Positions 9,701-19,261 of a stretch of DNA of 64,000 nucleotides are shown in pieces. The DNA is from a virus: the IMG/VR virus record IMGVR_UViG_3300017986_004441, positions 1 through 64,000 of that record. One strand, 5' to 3'. The stretch's first letter is position 1. Each line of letters opens with the position of its first letter. Under the pieces are notes generated by a model. It was not told the DNA's origin and did not search any database. It saw only the letters and a program-made list of their open reading frames with translations. Both the position numbers and the translations under genes were made by a program.

Positions 9701-12700
9701 TTTTAACCCTTATTATGGAAGATATGAAATTTATGTATCAGATATTATATCTGTGGGCACAACTGCTAATATCAGTTTTATTAATGGTTCTAATGGTGTC
9801 TATACCTACACCAATAATTTTGTATTGTTAAACACATATGGATATGAACATACTGTCAGTATACAAAATTCTGATATTGCCAGCATTACTACGTCCGTAT
9901 CTGATAATGATCTATTGTTATTATTTGCTAGAAATCCACAGTATGCTACCACAAGCCCTGGTATTAATCCTGCCAGTATTGTGAACAATTATACATATAA
10001 AGCACTGTCTGGCGGCTGCGCACACGCTTGGCATAAACACTCTGGCGCCGCAACAAATCTTACATTTAGCACTACTGGTGCAAATTTTGTTCGCAAAATG
10101 ACAAACGTCAAATTAACAATGTTGCCTCCACCTCCTCCACCACCACCTCCACCGCCGCCACCTCCTCCACCAGCGTCTCATCCGGGTTCTATGCAACAAG
10201 TTTATGCTCATAATTATAATGGAGAAATATTTGCAATTAATGTTAAAGATAAAAATAATCCGTATGTTGTGAAAAATACAGATGGTAGCTTTAGAGGATA
10301 CAAAGGAGAAAGTGGCGGTATTTCTAAAATATATAGCTGGCCTCAGAGCGCAACATCTAATGATGATTATTTTTGGGGCACTAATTTTCACAATGGAACG
10401 TATGGTTTTGGTATTTTATATAATGATGCTGATGACATTTTTCAGTTTGGTTTAAAACTATTAGATGTTAAGCTTTATTATTTAAAAATAGTTTTTAATC
10501 AAGCCGTAACGAATTTTGCCCATTATGTTCAACAAAGATCTGATATTAGGCTTTCTTACGACATTAATGCTACGGAAAATGAGGCTGGCTCCGGTAGCAA
10601 ATTTTTAACGTTAAATAACGTAGAATTGTGTCCTGTTATAGATGAAGATGGATATACCAGAGAGTTTATACTGTCTACTACTACTAAAATACCCAATTAC
10701 TTTAGTCCTATGGGCTGGTATGCACGATGTGCTACTGATAGTAGTGTTAATGATATATTTGCTACGGAAAACGAATGTGATAATTATATAGCTACTATTA
10801 GAAATAACGGCCAATGTCCAGATAGCGGTAGTAATATAAATGCTACAAAAATTAGCTATAATCTTAATGATACCAATCCTTATTACACCTCATTACCATA
10901 TGCATTTGTACAACAAGATAGAAAAGATTTTTATCTTAAAATCCTACCCAACGGTTATGGCGGCACTATCGCTAATGCAAAGAGACCTTTTTATAAACTC
11001 AAAGAGCCTTTGGAATATAAAGAGATTGATCAATTTAGATATTATCACGTTGCTGCTGGATATAATGATCCTACTAAAAGAGGATTTGCTAGTATCCCTA
11101 AAACTACTGGAGGAGGATTGGGCCGTCCAGCAACGGTGGGGGCTTGTTCTGCAAGACCAGAAGTTGGAGCTATGACTAACGGTAGAATATCATCGTCTAT
11201 ACTTTATGATAGTGCGGTTAAGGTGGTTGCTGGAAAATATCAAACAGTAGCTATAGACAGTGATGGCGATGCTTATTATACTGGCAATAGAAACTATGGA
11301 CCACTTGATGCTCAGGGAGAGTTTATTAATGCAACTGGTGGAACTATTACAATAGATGGTCAATATAAAATTCACACTTTCACAGGCAATGGAACGTTTA
11401 CTATCAATAAGCTTCCATCAAATTCTGAATTTGAAATCCTTGTTGTTGCTGGCGGGGGTGGTGGAGGTACAGATACAAAAGCAGCAGGAGGCGGAGGTGG
11501 TGGTGGAGTTATACATAAGGAAAAAGTCATAATGCCTACCACCGGCAATTATACAATTAGAATCGGGGCAGGCGGATCTGCTGGAGCAAATGGTCAAGAT
11601 TCTTCTATTATTGGTAATGGATTATCTCATGTTGCCAAGGGGGGAGGAGGAGCTGGTCGCTCAGGTGGTTCTGGAGGAGGAGGCAATCAGCGTGGTAATG
11701 GTGGTAGCGAAACTCCTGGACAGGGATATCCTGGAGGCTCTGGTAAGCCTGGAGATAGCACTATTGCCGCAGGTGGAGGTGGCGGTGCTGGCGGCCCAGG
11801 AATTTGGGGAGATGGTAATGTGGCTTGGGACCCTTCGCGCAATACCGGCCCGGCATATCACATGAAAGGTGGTGACGGTGGATTGCCGTATCCTTGCAAC
11901 ATATCTGGAACTACTAAATATTACGCTGGCGGAGGCGGAGGAAGTCCTGAAAATTATGGATCATACCACATAAGAGGTCTTGGTGGCGGTGGCAGAGACA
12001 ATCACAAAGCAGGTAATCCAGCCGCACTTACTGGTCCGTGGGCTACAGAATTCTATAGAACCCAAAATCCAGATTATCGATGGCCTGCTTCTGGTGATGG
12101 CGGCGGGGCAGGAATAAGTGGTAAGCCAGGTTCAGCCAATGGGGCTAATGGATTACCAAATACCGGAGGAGGTGGCGGAGGAGCTAACGGTCGGGGCGGA
12201 AGTGGTATAGTGATTATAAAATATAAAACCCAGCAGACACTAGGCGATCAACACTTTTTTGAAAAAATTCCAGTATTTAAAAAACGACCATCGTTAACCC
12301 CTGGAGGTCCGGATGTTTATGCTCCAATAAGAGTAAACTTTGTAGATGCTGCTATTATGACCTATGATCATAAGGGAGCTAATACCTATAGCAATGATAC
12401 ATATTCAGTATTTTTATTAAGTGATGCTGGCGATCTATACGTTTTTGGACATAATTATGGACCATTTTGTATATCTTATGAAGATGCTGTACCTGGAGCC
12501 AAAATTATTAGTAGAAATAATACTTACCAATTTCCATTAAAGCATATACAGTCTATATCTGCTGGAGCCGATCATATCATAATCAATAGAAGGGGCGTCA
12601 TATATGGAATGGGCTCCAACACTAGAGGCCAGCTCGGTTTTGCTAATACTGTTAGTTATGTTCCTGAATTTACTGAACTGCAATTAACTGGATATTCTAA

Positions 12701-13856
12701 TGGCAGAATAGAAAAGGCTGTGTGTGGAGCTTACGGCACAATGGTGTTATTAAAAGATAATCGTGGATTGGCAGTATTACAAACTACAGGAGATAATACC
12801 TCTGGACAATTAGGTATAGGATTAAATCCTTCAAGTTCTATCAACAATCACCAGTCTTTTGGCTTCCGCATTATTAATCACACCTATCCCATCAAAGACA
12901 TATTTGCATCTAATTGTACAGACCCATATTATTATGTTCCTCCTTGTAACGGTAGGAGCGGATCTGGTTGTGATGCGCCTGTTGTAAGAGCTAGATATAA
13001 TTGTGGGTTTATAGACACAAGAAATTATGTATACATCTGGGGAGACAATAGTTTCTATCAAAATGCGAGAAATGAGTCCCCAACCACTCCAATAGGTAGC
13101 GCTGTTACAAATGAAGGCAGTATCATATCTCCTTTATATGTGGCGTGGACTTATAGTGCATTTAGAGGAGATATTACTAAGGGGTCTACAATAGTAAGAA
13201 ATATTCCATCAGCGTATGCCAATCAGATTAAAGCTGGATTTTATCCCAATATATCAGCCTCTTCTGCTTCATTAACTGCTGCTTCGACCAAGTTTACTGA
13301 CTCTAACGGAGAACCAAGAACCAGTTTTCCGGTCAATACCAATAGTTCTACCAACTCCAATATCCAATCTGGCATGTGGATACAAACCGGCAATTTAGCG
13401 GGTTATGGTACGGGCATACAGAGGGGTCAGATTATATCTTTTGTTGGGAATACTATTACTGTATCTGGACATCACACTCTTGCCAATGGTACGGTTATAC
13501 ATGCTAAAGCTTTTGAGCAATACACAAGAATAATTTCTTCTAGCACAGACGCAAGCGGTAATATAGAAGCGGAATTAAACAATCCTGCTCAGTGGACAGC
13601 CACAAATACGGTACTGTATTATTTTTACCGTCTTAGAGCTAAAGAAGCGGCCGCTGGCAAAGATGGTATTGCCGTGATAGATACGCTTAATAGGCCTATC
13701 GTTTGGGGTTACGACAAGGCATATAGGGCCTGTAGCACCATAGATGTTCCGACTAGGATACCTTGGATACTAGACTGGCAAAATAATGACTATTATAGCC
13801 TATCTTATGGATTAGACCATTTGTGTTTTGTGAGAAAAATCCGACCTGGCACCTGA
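6780..13856 (+). CDS. Giant mosaic subtilase with FG-GAP propeller, Gly-rich and RCC1-like domains
   Basis: This is a 2358-aa protein. An I9-like propeptide (about 20-95) precedes a subtilase with Asp151 (VIDTG), His185 (NHGTHCAG) and Ser358 (PGTSMACPH). A Pro stalk (about 424-454) leads to seven FG-GAP-like repeats (456-856), enough to close a seven-bladed propeller. A second Pro stalk with exact 30-bp DNA repeats (858-893), a beta domain (894-1116) and a third Pro stalk (about 1116-1131) follow. Then come an uncharacterised region, a glycine-rich domain (about 1516-1817) and RCC1-like repeats to the C-terminus (SAGADHIII...GMGSNTRGQLG). It is paralogous to the upstream subtilase in the protease part only, so the C-terminal domains have been exchanged. 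It is 5 nt downstream of that gene, with GAGG about 9 nt before the ATG. Probably a virion-associated protease/adhesin; the substrate is unknown. Confidence 0.92.
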   Translation: MSYDYNVPQESSFEINNNISQAITGSESKYIIRLKPEFVNASTRVSDVQNIIGANYEVVRGLGLPGMYSIIQVSSNSPNNITNNPAIEYYETDRLVSLDPQNAQVNTLTNDDLWDELWGLNPLQSAFHINVERLWNQGHTGSRNVLVAVIDTGADSDHVDLVDNLRWDLSYDSTGKGTAEDGHNHGTHCAGTIGATGNNNIGVVGVNHQVGIIPLKGLSDGGSGTISTLVACMNRATFYKTQGHNVVVTSNSWGGGPPDASIQTAIEAAYRQNIVTVAAAGNDTDDCDSRNCSWNYAINGLIVVAAMDRNGQAAYFSSFGSRNVDIAAPGGAGWRAGNAGNIWSTITGNQYDSYPGTSMACPHVAGAVGLLASMFPSASAEDLINAILDSAAPTTDFGLSGRAPVSSRGRLDVFAASQRLGSPSPPPPPGPPPPPPPPPPPPPPPPPPPPPSPSLWTQLGDDIDGENSGDWSGTSVSLSSDGLTVAIGAPWNMGKGDDPWNIYTGHVRVYNYNGSSWVQKGSDIDNEFRYGESGYSVSLSGDGNTVAIGAPSATAPLADGIKKGLVRIYRWTGSSWNMVGDWIWGQETGGRSGWSVSLSDDGNTVAIGAPYSWSHDSPNSYTRVYNYNGGIWWEQLGQDIEETGYSGNSVSLSGDGLTVAIGAKFGDGKNGVDSGFVGVYNYNGTIWIKKGQNIDGEAERDHSGKSVSLSNDGNTVAIGAHTNDGINGTNSGHVRVYNWNGSSWTQKGSDIDGEAPRDQSGWSVSLSSDGNTVAIGSIWGGELPYAAYAGHVRVYNYNGSNWIQLGQDIEGEALYDYSGYSVSLSGDGNIVAIGAPYNDGINGSNSGHVRVYTSGNGTPPPPPPPGSPPPPPPPPGSPPPPPPPPGSPPPAPSYGTVSYIKTLATGNIGNNQTKEFNNINIGIPSDARRLVIFGYVDYFAPGYIKTEFKANVNGVDYNFTRYGNLAYDRYLSTDFNPYYGRYEIYVSDIISVGTTANISFINGSNGVYTYTNNFVLLNTYGYEHTVSIQNSDIASITTSVSDNDLLLLFARNPQYATTSPGINPASIVNNYTYKALSGGCAHAWHKHSGAATNLTFSTTGANFVRKMTNVKLTMLPPPPPPPPPPPPPPPPASHPGSMQQVYAHNYNGEIFAINVKDKNNPYVVKNTDGSFRGYKGESGGISKIYSWPQSATSNDDYFWGTNFHNGTYGFGILYNDADDIFQFGLKLLDVKLYYLKIVFNQAVTNFAHYVQQRSDIRLSYDINATENEAGSGSKFLTLNNVELCPVIDEDGYTREFILSTTTKIPNYFSPMGWYARCATDSSVNDIFATENECDNYIATIRNNGQCPDSGSNINATKISYNLNDTNPYYTSLPYAFVQQDRKDFYLKILPNGYGGTIANAKRPFYKLKEPLEYKEIDQFRYYHVAAGYNDPTKRGFASIPKTTGGGLGRPATVGACSARPEVGAMTNGRISSSILYDSAVKVVAGKYQTVAIDSDGDAYYTGNRNYGPLDAQGEFINATGGTITIDGQYKIHTFTGNGTFTINKLPSNSEFEILVVAGGGGGGTDTKAAGGGGGGGVIHKEKVIMPTTGNYTIRIGAGGSAGANGQDSSIIGNGLSHVAKGGGGAGRSGGSGGGGNQRGNGGSETPGQGYPGGSGKPGDSTIAAGGGGGAGGPGIWGDGNVAWDPSRNTGPAYHMKGGDGGLPYPCNISGTTKYYAGGGGGSPENYGSYHIRGLGGGGRDNHKAGNPAALTGPWATEFYRTQNPDYRWPASGDGGGAGISGKPGSANGANGLPNTGGGGGGANGRGGSGIVIIKYKTQQTLGDQHFFEKIPVFKKRPSLTPGGPDVYAPIRVNFVDAAIMTYDHKGANTYSNDTYSVFLLSDAGDLYVFGHNYGPFCISYEDAVPGAKIISRNNTYQFPLKHIQSISAGADHIIINRRGVIYGMGSNTRGQLGFANTVSYVPEFTELQLTGYSNGRIEKAVCGAYGTMVLLKDNRGLAVLQTTGDNTSGQLGIGLNPSSSINNHQSFGFRIINHTYPIKDIFASNCTDPYYYVPPCNGRSGSGCDAPVVRARYNCGFIDTRNYVYIWGDNSFYQNARNESPTTPIGSAVTNEGSIISPLYVAWTYSAFRGDITKGSTIVRNIPSAYANQIKAGFYPNISASSASLTAASTKFTDSNGEPRTSFPVNTNSSTNSNIQSGMWIQTGNLAGYGTGIQRGQIISFVGNTITVSGHHTLANGTVIHAKAFEQYTRIISSSTDASGNIEAELNNPAQWTATNTVLYYFYRLRAKEAAAGKDGIAVIDTLNRPIVWGYDKAYRACSTIDVPTRIPWILDWQNNDYYSLSYGLDHLCFVRKIRPGT
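8145..9345 (+). repeat. Seven FG-GAP/integrin-like protein repeats
   Basis: Seven units of about 55-60 residues share the pattern SGxSVSLSxDGxTVAIGAP ... GHVRVYNYNGSSW. They begin at the Trp codon 8145 and end before the next Pro stalk. Units 5-7 are the most alike at DNA level, pointing to more recent duplication. Seven units match a complete beta-propeller. Confidence 0.85.
9354..9450 (+). repeat. 30-bp tandem repeat encoding [10 protein letters not shown]
   Basis: The 30-bp unit at 9381-9410 is repeated exactly at 9411-9440, with partial copies on both sides. It encodes a Pro stalk interrupted by Gly-Ser. Exact identity suggests copy number may vary between related phages. Confidence 0.9.
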
Positions 13857-13863
13857 TGAAAAG

Positions 13864-13869
13864 GTGTAT
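13864..13869 (+). promoter_or_regulatory. GTGTAT late motif, copy 4
   Basis: GTGTATTTTATAC starts 7 nt after the stop of the giant subtilase and 41 nt before the ATG at 13905. It is likely the promoter element for the long unit 13905-37910, whose members are separated by 10 nt or less or overlap. Confidence 0.4.
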
Positions 13870-13904
13870 TTTATACTACAGCAGGACCCTTTAAAGAAAA
13901 TAAT

Positions 13905-15803
13905 ATGCAATATTATAAATTCCCACAAATTGAAGATACGGATAAGTACCATCTAGAGGATACAAAATTATACTGTCTAGACTATTGCAAGGAGGGTTCT
14001 AATCTAGGCGTGTATCTTAGCGACACAAGAGCAGATAGCTCGATGGAACCTTCTGGTAGAATAGTTTATAAACACATTCAACCCAAATTAGTTTGTTCGC
14101 TTTTTGATCCTTCTTTATCTCAATCATCTAATCCTGTTAGTCTTATTGCTGAGTACCTATTTCCTTATTCGGGAAATAATTCTTTGTATGATTTTTTTAG
14201 ATCTAAAATAAAAATATTAACATATAAAAATGGAACACCAAATATTATTGCTATTACAGCGATAAAAAAATATGATGACTTAAATTCTCTCAATCCTGTG
14301 AACGAGTCTGTTGTAATGTTTTTACAACTAAATTTAAACTCTTTGAATCCAGGTGATCCGCTTAATTCTTTTGTAATTATAGATGCAACCCATAAAGAAA
14401 CAGAAGATGGAATAAATTATCTAACAGCAAATGATTTATCAGTTAATGAACAAGATAAAATATTATATGTATCATATGCAGAAAAAATTATATGCATAGA
14501 CTACTCGGATTTAGGGAATATCTCGAAGGTTTCTGAATATAAACCCGTACTCAATCCGAATAGACTAAACAATATAAAAAATTTAGAATACGACCCAGAG
14601 AATAAGATATTGGCTTGCCTAACAAATAACGCAAATGATTTGTATGATACTATCTTATTTACATATTTTTCTAATGTGACGAAGGAGTTAATATTCAGAT
14701 CGTCATATACTGAAAATACAAATATGCACTATAGTAATTTCAAAATCATAGATGATTACATATACGTCAATAATATTAATTATTATGATAGTCAAGGAGA
14801 ATCAACGCTTAGGTCTACTTTGGGCATACAGATATTATTTAATAATGGATCTAACTATCTTGACATACAAAAAAAGAATGTTCTCAGATTTGGAGAATAT
14901 TGGAATGACACTGTGATGCCCGCCAATTTAGCAGATCCTGGGTATATTGCGTATCGTGCCCATAGACATTATTCAATATTAGGAATATACGATAATAAAC
15001 TCTATAGCTTTGTAGCGCCTAGCCCTGCTATGGTGAATGTTGATGTAGATAGCATAGATTATGATTCCTATATTGTACAATATGATTTGTCAGATAGAGA
15101 AAATCCTATCATGAACGGATCAGATGCAATAGTCCCATCTGTCTATCTAGGCAAAAATAGGAGTCAAGATCGAGATTATATACCTATGAATCTATTGTCT
15201 ATATATAGCGACAATATTACGGGAGATTATACATTTGTAAAATACGGAGGAATATATCCCGATCAGCCAGAAAAAGCATTAGAAATAATTAAAACAAATC
15301 TAGTAGATAGCAGCAACTTTTCTCTGTATCAGCAGATAGATTCTTTATCAGATAGATTTTATGATATGGATTATCTGATGGTGCAGGATACAACAAATCT
15401 TTCTCTTAGTCATCAATTTTTAGCAATAGCTCAAGGAACAGATGGTTTTAGATTGATGACAAATGATACGGCCGCTAATCAATACAGACTATTAATACAA
15501 ATTAAGCCACAACATAACAGCCAAAATATTAAGATTACAACAATAAATATTGTGAATAAATATAATCATTCTACTTCTTTCTCTATAGTTTGTTCAGGAG
15601 AGGGTATTGTATTTGTTTATAACGTAGAAATAGCTTCGGGAAATGTATCCTTAATACAGACCATCGATCTGGCAACAGAATTGTCTTTAAGTGATTATGA
15701 TGAGCTAATTAATAAACATGCACATTGGGATGGATTATATAATCTTTCAATGGGTATTGAAGGGTCTATGTACATGCCACTAGAAGTAATAAGGACAAGG
15801 TAG
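13905..15803 (+). CDS. Putative beta-propeller (LVIVD-like) structural protein
   Basis: This is a 632-aa protein without Pro or Thr/Pro linkers. Several segments have the form of LVIVD-type repeats (for example ILYVSYAEKIICIDYSD), which form propellers in surface proteins of unknown role. No catalytic motif, signal peptide or membrane segment is seen. It heads a run of closely packed genes; the next ATG follows its stop by 2 nt. An A-rich stretch with AAAG precedes the ATG at about 9 nt. Likely a virion or fibre component on context alone. Confidence 0.65.
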   Translation: MQYYKFPQIEDTDKYHLEDTKLYCLDYCKEGSNLGVYLSDTRADSSMEPSGRIVYKHIQPKLVCSLFDPSLSQSSNPVSLIAEYLFPYSGNNSLYDFFRSKIKILTYKNGTPNIIAITAIKKYDDLNSLNPVNESVVMFLQLNLNSLNPGDPLNSFVIIDATHKETEDGINYLTANDLSVNEQDKILYVSYAEKIICIDYSDLGNISKVSEYKPVLNPNRLNNIKNLEYDPENKILACLTNNANDLYDTILFTYFSNVTKELIFRSSYTENTNMHYSNFKIIDDYIYVNNINYYDSQGESTLRSTLGIQILFNNGSNYLDIQKKNVLRFGEYWNDTVMPANLADPGYIAYRAHRHYSILGIYDNKLYSFVAPSPAMVNVDVDSIDYDSYIVQYDLSDRENPIMNGSDAIVPSVYLGKNRSQDRDYIPMNLLSIYSDNITGDYTFVKYGGIYPDQPEKALEIIKTNLVDSSNFSLYQQIDSLSDRFYDMDYLMVQDTTNLSLSHQFLAIAQGTDGFRLMTNDTAANQYRLLIQIKPQHNSQNIKITTINIVNKYNHSTSFSIVCSGEGIVFVYNVEIASGNVSLIQTIDLATELSLSDYDELINKHAHWDGLYNLSMGIEGSMYMPLEVIRTR

Positions 15804-15805
15804 TA

Positions 15806-18800
15806 ATGAGTGATCTTTATCCACTACAATCTATGAGTAGTACACCAACCCCTACACCCACACCATCTATTACGATGACGCCGATCGTAACGAATACCCC
15901 GACTGCTACGGTTACTCCCACGCCAACTCTATCTAGAAGAACAAGAAATACGCATTTAATTTATGCCCATACCAAATATGATCAGTCATCAAATCAAATC
16001 AGTCTAGAACCACTGAATCATATATTGTTAACAGATAAAGATACTGGCAACCCAATTGCCGATGATATGACACTATTAGGACTATCTTCCAACGCCCGTT
16101 CTTGGACGTATGACTCTGGATTTACTCAGAATAGGGTCCTGTGTTTAATAGACAAAAAACCAAAAGATAATAATACTAGATATCTAAATGGCAATTTATA
16201 TGTGGTCGGTGATTATGCGGCCATTGTTGATGAGCCAATCCAGAGTGTGGAAGCCACGCTTCCTGGTAAAATTGTACCACTTGGAGATTTTGATAGATCT
16301 ACTAATCTAAATTTACCTCCAACCGGACAAGAATACAAATGTAATATATCTATCAAATCCATAGCGTCCAGAGCTAGAAAATACGAATTCAATAATAGAT
16401 TAGAGCATAACCGCACCTATGTACCAAGACTCAAATCTGGGGTAGCCATCTTAGATCGACTGGGTTCTTATTTTCCAGATTGGAGTCAAGATTTTAATAA
16501 TCCTACAGAGCTATCCATTTTAGCTGAAAATTATATATTTGGAGATTATTTATCTGCTGCCAGAAAATCTGCAGTTAGTACTGCATATCATCCTAGATCG
16601 GATATGTTAATCGTAGCTACCATAGACGATTTGGGTAGTGGAGAAATAATATTTTTTGACGCTAAAACAACACAGCTACATGAATTATATAAAATTAGTT
16701 TTCCTGTTGATGGCAGCGGATTATCTAGTGTAGATATTATTTTTGAGGTTTATATTAAAAGCCAATATTCTCATGAAGATAAACTTTTTGTTAATATGGC
16801 TGGCAATAATGGTACAAAAAACATAAAAATATACGACCTGTCAAATATTCTGGATGCTGTCACACCGATACCCTCACCCACCCCCACCCCTACACCATCA
16901 AATACCCCAAGCAGGACACCTGCACCAACCAGGACTCCAACATCCACGCCAGCAACTACTGCTACTCCAACAACAACGCCAATACCTCCTAGTATAACTC
17001 CCACCAAAACACCAACTGTTACGCCTAGTCCTTCTTTTGAAATAAGATATCGTTATACTAGAGATACTATAGCTTTAGAAAATCTCATCCCCTGTAGAAA
17101 ATATGAACTAACTTTGGAAATAGATCCTATTCAAGATGGATCAGCCAGTATACAAATTTTAGATTCTGACGACATTAATCGTACTCAATTTGATAATATA
17201 ATAACATTTGAAAGTCAAAACATACAGAAATATTATCGATTAAATGACAAAAATACACCAATAGCAAGTGATGAAAAAACATATCAAGAAATAGTATATA
17301 CAGTTTATCACCAGACAACCCTAGATAAGGCTGTTATATCTTTTATATTAAAAGATTTAGAAACTGGAGAAATTACTAAAGAAACAAGAATTGTTAAGTG
17401 TGGCAATAAAATAGAATGTGATAAGCCCAGAGTAGACTGTGTTGATCATAATATCAAATGCATAGAACAAAACCCAGATGGTTCTTTTTCTCTTTATGTC
17501 GCGCTAGATCCTGTCCCTAATAGCAATATAGAAGACTATTACTATTATGTAAGAGACAACAAGTGTTGCTTCGTGCAGGAGTCAATAAATGATGGAGAAT
17601 GGAAGGAGTCCAATGTCTTATCTTGTGTTAATTCTATACCTTTGCCGCCTACGCCGACGCCCTCTATTACCACCACGCATACGCCCACCAGCTCATCAAC
17701 ACCCGTACCTACTGTAACACCAACTCTTACACTAACCCTGACCCCATTTCCTACTATCACTCCGTCACCAACAAAAACTCCTACGCCCACGACAAGCCCA
17801 CCAGTACTGCCTCCAATTACTGATTGTGAGGGTGTTATTTGTGTTGCTTTTATTGATGAAAATGCCAACAGTCCTTCGCGAACCTCTTTTGGAGGCGAGT
17901 TTGGTTTATTCAGATCTGCATTTTCTAAGAGATTACTATTTGTTATGGATGTAAGCTGGACAGAAAATAATGGCAATGGCCAAATGTCATATCCTAGTAA
18001 TTTTCTATCTGATTCTAGAGCTTTTAGCTACTATGACAAGACAGGAAGATATATACCAAGAGGAGGTAGCTCATCTTCTGTAGATGCATATCAGCTCATG
18101 CTGGATATGGTCAATGATACTGGAGATCAGCAAATTATAGACGATTTTCTTAATGCTACAGAACTGAGTCTTTTTGTTGATGATTCTGGAAGCATGCGGG
18201 AATCCCAGATTATAGCCACCAAAAATTTGCTTATTGAAACAATACAATCCAAGGGAATGACTTTAAGAGAAAATGTTGTTAATGGAAGTGAAAATGTGAT
18301 ATGTCCATTTATTACTACTAGCTGCTGCGGCTGGCATCCAGATGCCGAAACTCTAGCTGCTGGATGTGGGGTAGCGGTATGCGATCCAAAACCTAGTAAT
18401 ACGCCCACTATGACACCGACTCCTACACAAACACCTGTGTTCTATAGACCTCCAAGGCCAGAATGTAATCCGGATCGCCTTCCATTTATACCCAGTGGAA
18501 TAACAAATGATGGCACTCCAGGACCAAGTAGGTTTGCGGTTTACAATGCGTCAGCCAACGGAACTGCAGTACTCAGATGGGATGGTTCTAATGCCATTTC
18601 GGAATATGTTGTAGAATATAGGCCTGACGGCGACGATTCATGGTATCTCGTTACAGCAGACTGTATATCTTATGACACAAGAACAAATAGGGCATTCATC
18701 AAAGGACTAGATAGTTCTACCAGTTACGATTTTGCTATCGCATACCTTAACTCTTCTACAGTCAGTGACTTTTCTATATATAAAAACTTTAATCCAAGCA

Positions 18801-19261
18801 CGTCTGCTGCAGAGCCGTGCATCAAAAAGCCTCATGATTTACTGCCAGGTGAAATAATTGTTTCCACAGAATTCGTCGGAGATCAATATTATTATATCTT
18901 TAATGGCAAATCTTCCAGAGAACATTACTACTTAGTACAAGAAGGAGATTACGTTTTTGTAAATAACAATCCTCATCCGATTGCATTTTTAAATCAAGGT
19001 AAGCCATTAGGATATATTGGTGATTATGTAGGTTTCAGACGGGCTGCTGATGGTAATATTTATAATTTCTATGATGGAAATGTAACTGTTAATATTTCTG
19101 GAGATTTTGGTATTGTTTCATTTGAGTGTTTTTATCATGGTTATATGGGTGGCGAACAAGGATTAAGGTTCTATTGTAGTGAAGAAAGACAGCCATTGCC
19201 ACCGGCATCTCCTCCACTCCTACTTGTTGATAATCTTAAAAGGCCTGATGATAATGAATAA
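15806..19261 (+). CDS. Mosaic structural protein: VWA-like, FN3-like and cupredoxin-like domains
   Basis: This is a 1151-aa protein. Short TPS linkers (about 10-32, 353-412, 612-672) separate domains. Residues about 33-350 are beta-rich. Residues about 413-612 carry several Cys. A VWA-like module (about 673-860) has the MIDAS-type DDSGS motif at Asp792, followed by a KNLLIE helix. Residues about 890-990 resemble fibronectin III. Residues about 990-1130 resemble a cupredoxin, with candidate copper ligands His1057 (NPHPIAF), Cys1108, His1111 and Met1114 (CFYHGYM). All of these are binding folds, so an adhesive or structural role is more likely than catalysis. AAGG lies 5 nt before the ATG. The 3' end overlaps the next gene. 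Confidence 0.75.
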   Translation: MSDLYPLQSMSSTPTPTPTPSITMTPIVTNTPTATVTPTPTLSRRTRNTHLIYAHTKYDQSSNQISLEPLNHILLTDKDTGNPIADDMTLLGLSSNARSWTYDSGFTQNRVLCLIDKKPKDNNTRYLNGNLYVVGDYAAIVDEPIQSVEATLPGKIVPLGDFDRSTNLNLPPTGQEYKCNISIKSIASRARKYEFNNRLEHNRTYVPRLKSGVAILDRLGSYFPDWSQDFNNPTELSILAENYIFGDYLSAARKSAVSTAYHPRSDMLIVATIDDLGSGEIIFFDAKTTQLHELYKISFPVDGSGLSSVDIIFEVYIKSQYSHEDKLFVNMAGNNGTKNIKIYDLSNILDAVTPIPSPTPTPTPSNTPSRTPAPTRTPTSTPATTATPTTTPIPPSITPTKTPTVTPSPSFEIRYRYTRDTIALENLIPCRKYELTLEIDPIQDGSASIQILDSDDINRTQFDNIITFESQNIQKYYRLNDKNTPIASDEKTYQEIVYTVYHQTTLDKAVISFILKDLETGEITKETRIVKCGNKIECDKPRVDCVDHNIKCIEQNPDGSFSLYVALDPVPNSNIEDYYYYVRDNKCCFVQESINDGEWKESNVLSCVNSIPLPPTPTPSITTTHTPTSSSTPVPTVTPTLTLTLTPFPTITPSPTKTPTPTTSPPVLPPITDCEGVICVAFIDENANSPSRTSFGGEFGLFRSAFSKRLLFVMDVSWTENNGNGQMSYPSNFLSDSRAFSYYDKTGRYIPRGGSSSSVDAYQLMLDMVNDTGDQQIIDDFLNATELSLFVDDSGSMRESQIIATKNLLIETIQSKGMTLRENVVNGSENVICPFITTSCCGWHPDAETLAAGCGVAVCDPKPSNTPTMTPTPTQTPVFYRPPRPECNPDRLPFIPSGITNDGTPGPSRFAVYNASANGTAVLRWDGSNAISEYVVEYRPDGDDSWYLVTADCISYDTRTNRAFIKGLDSSTSYDFAIAYLNSSTVSDFSIYKNFNPSTSAAEPCIKKPHDLLPGEIIVSTEFVGDQYYYIFNGKSSREHYYLVQEGDYVFVNNNPHPIAFLNQGKPLGYIGDYVGFRRAADGNIYNFYDGNVTVNISGDFGIVSFECFYHGYMGGEQGLRFYCSEERQPLPPASPPLLLVDNLKRPDDNE

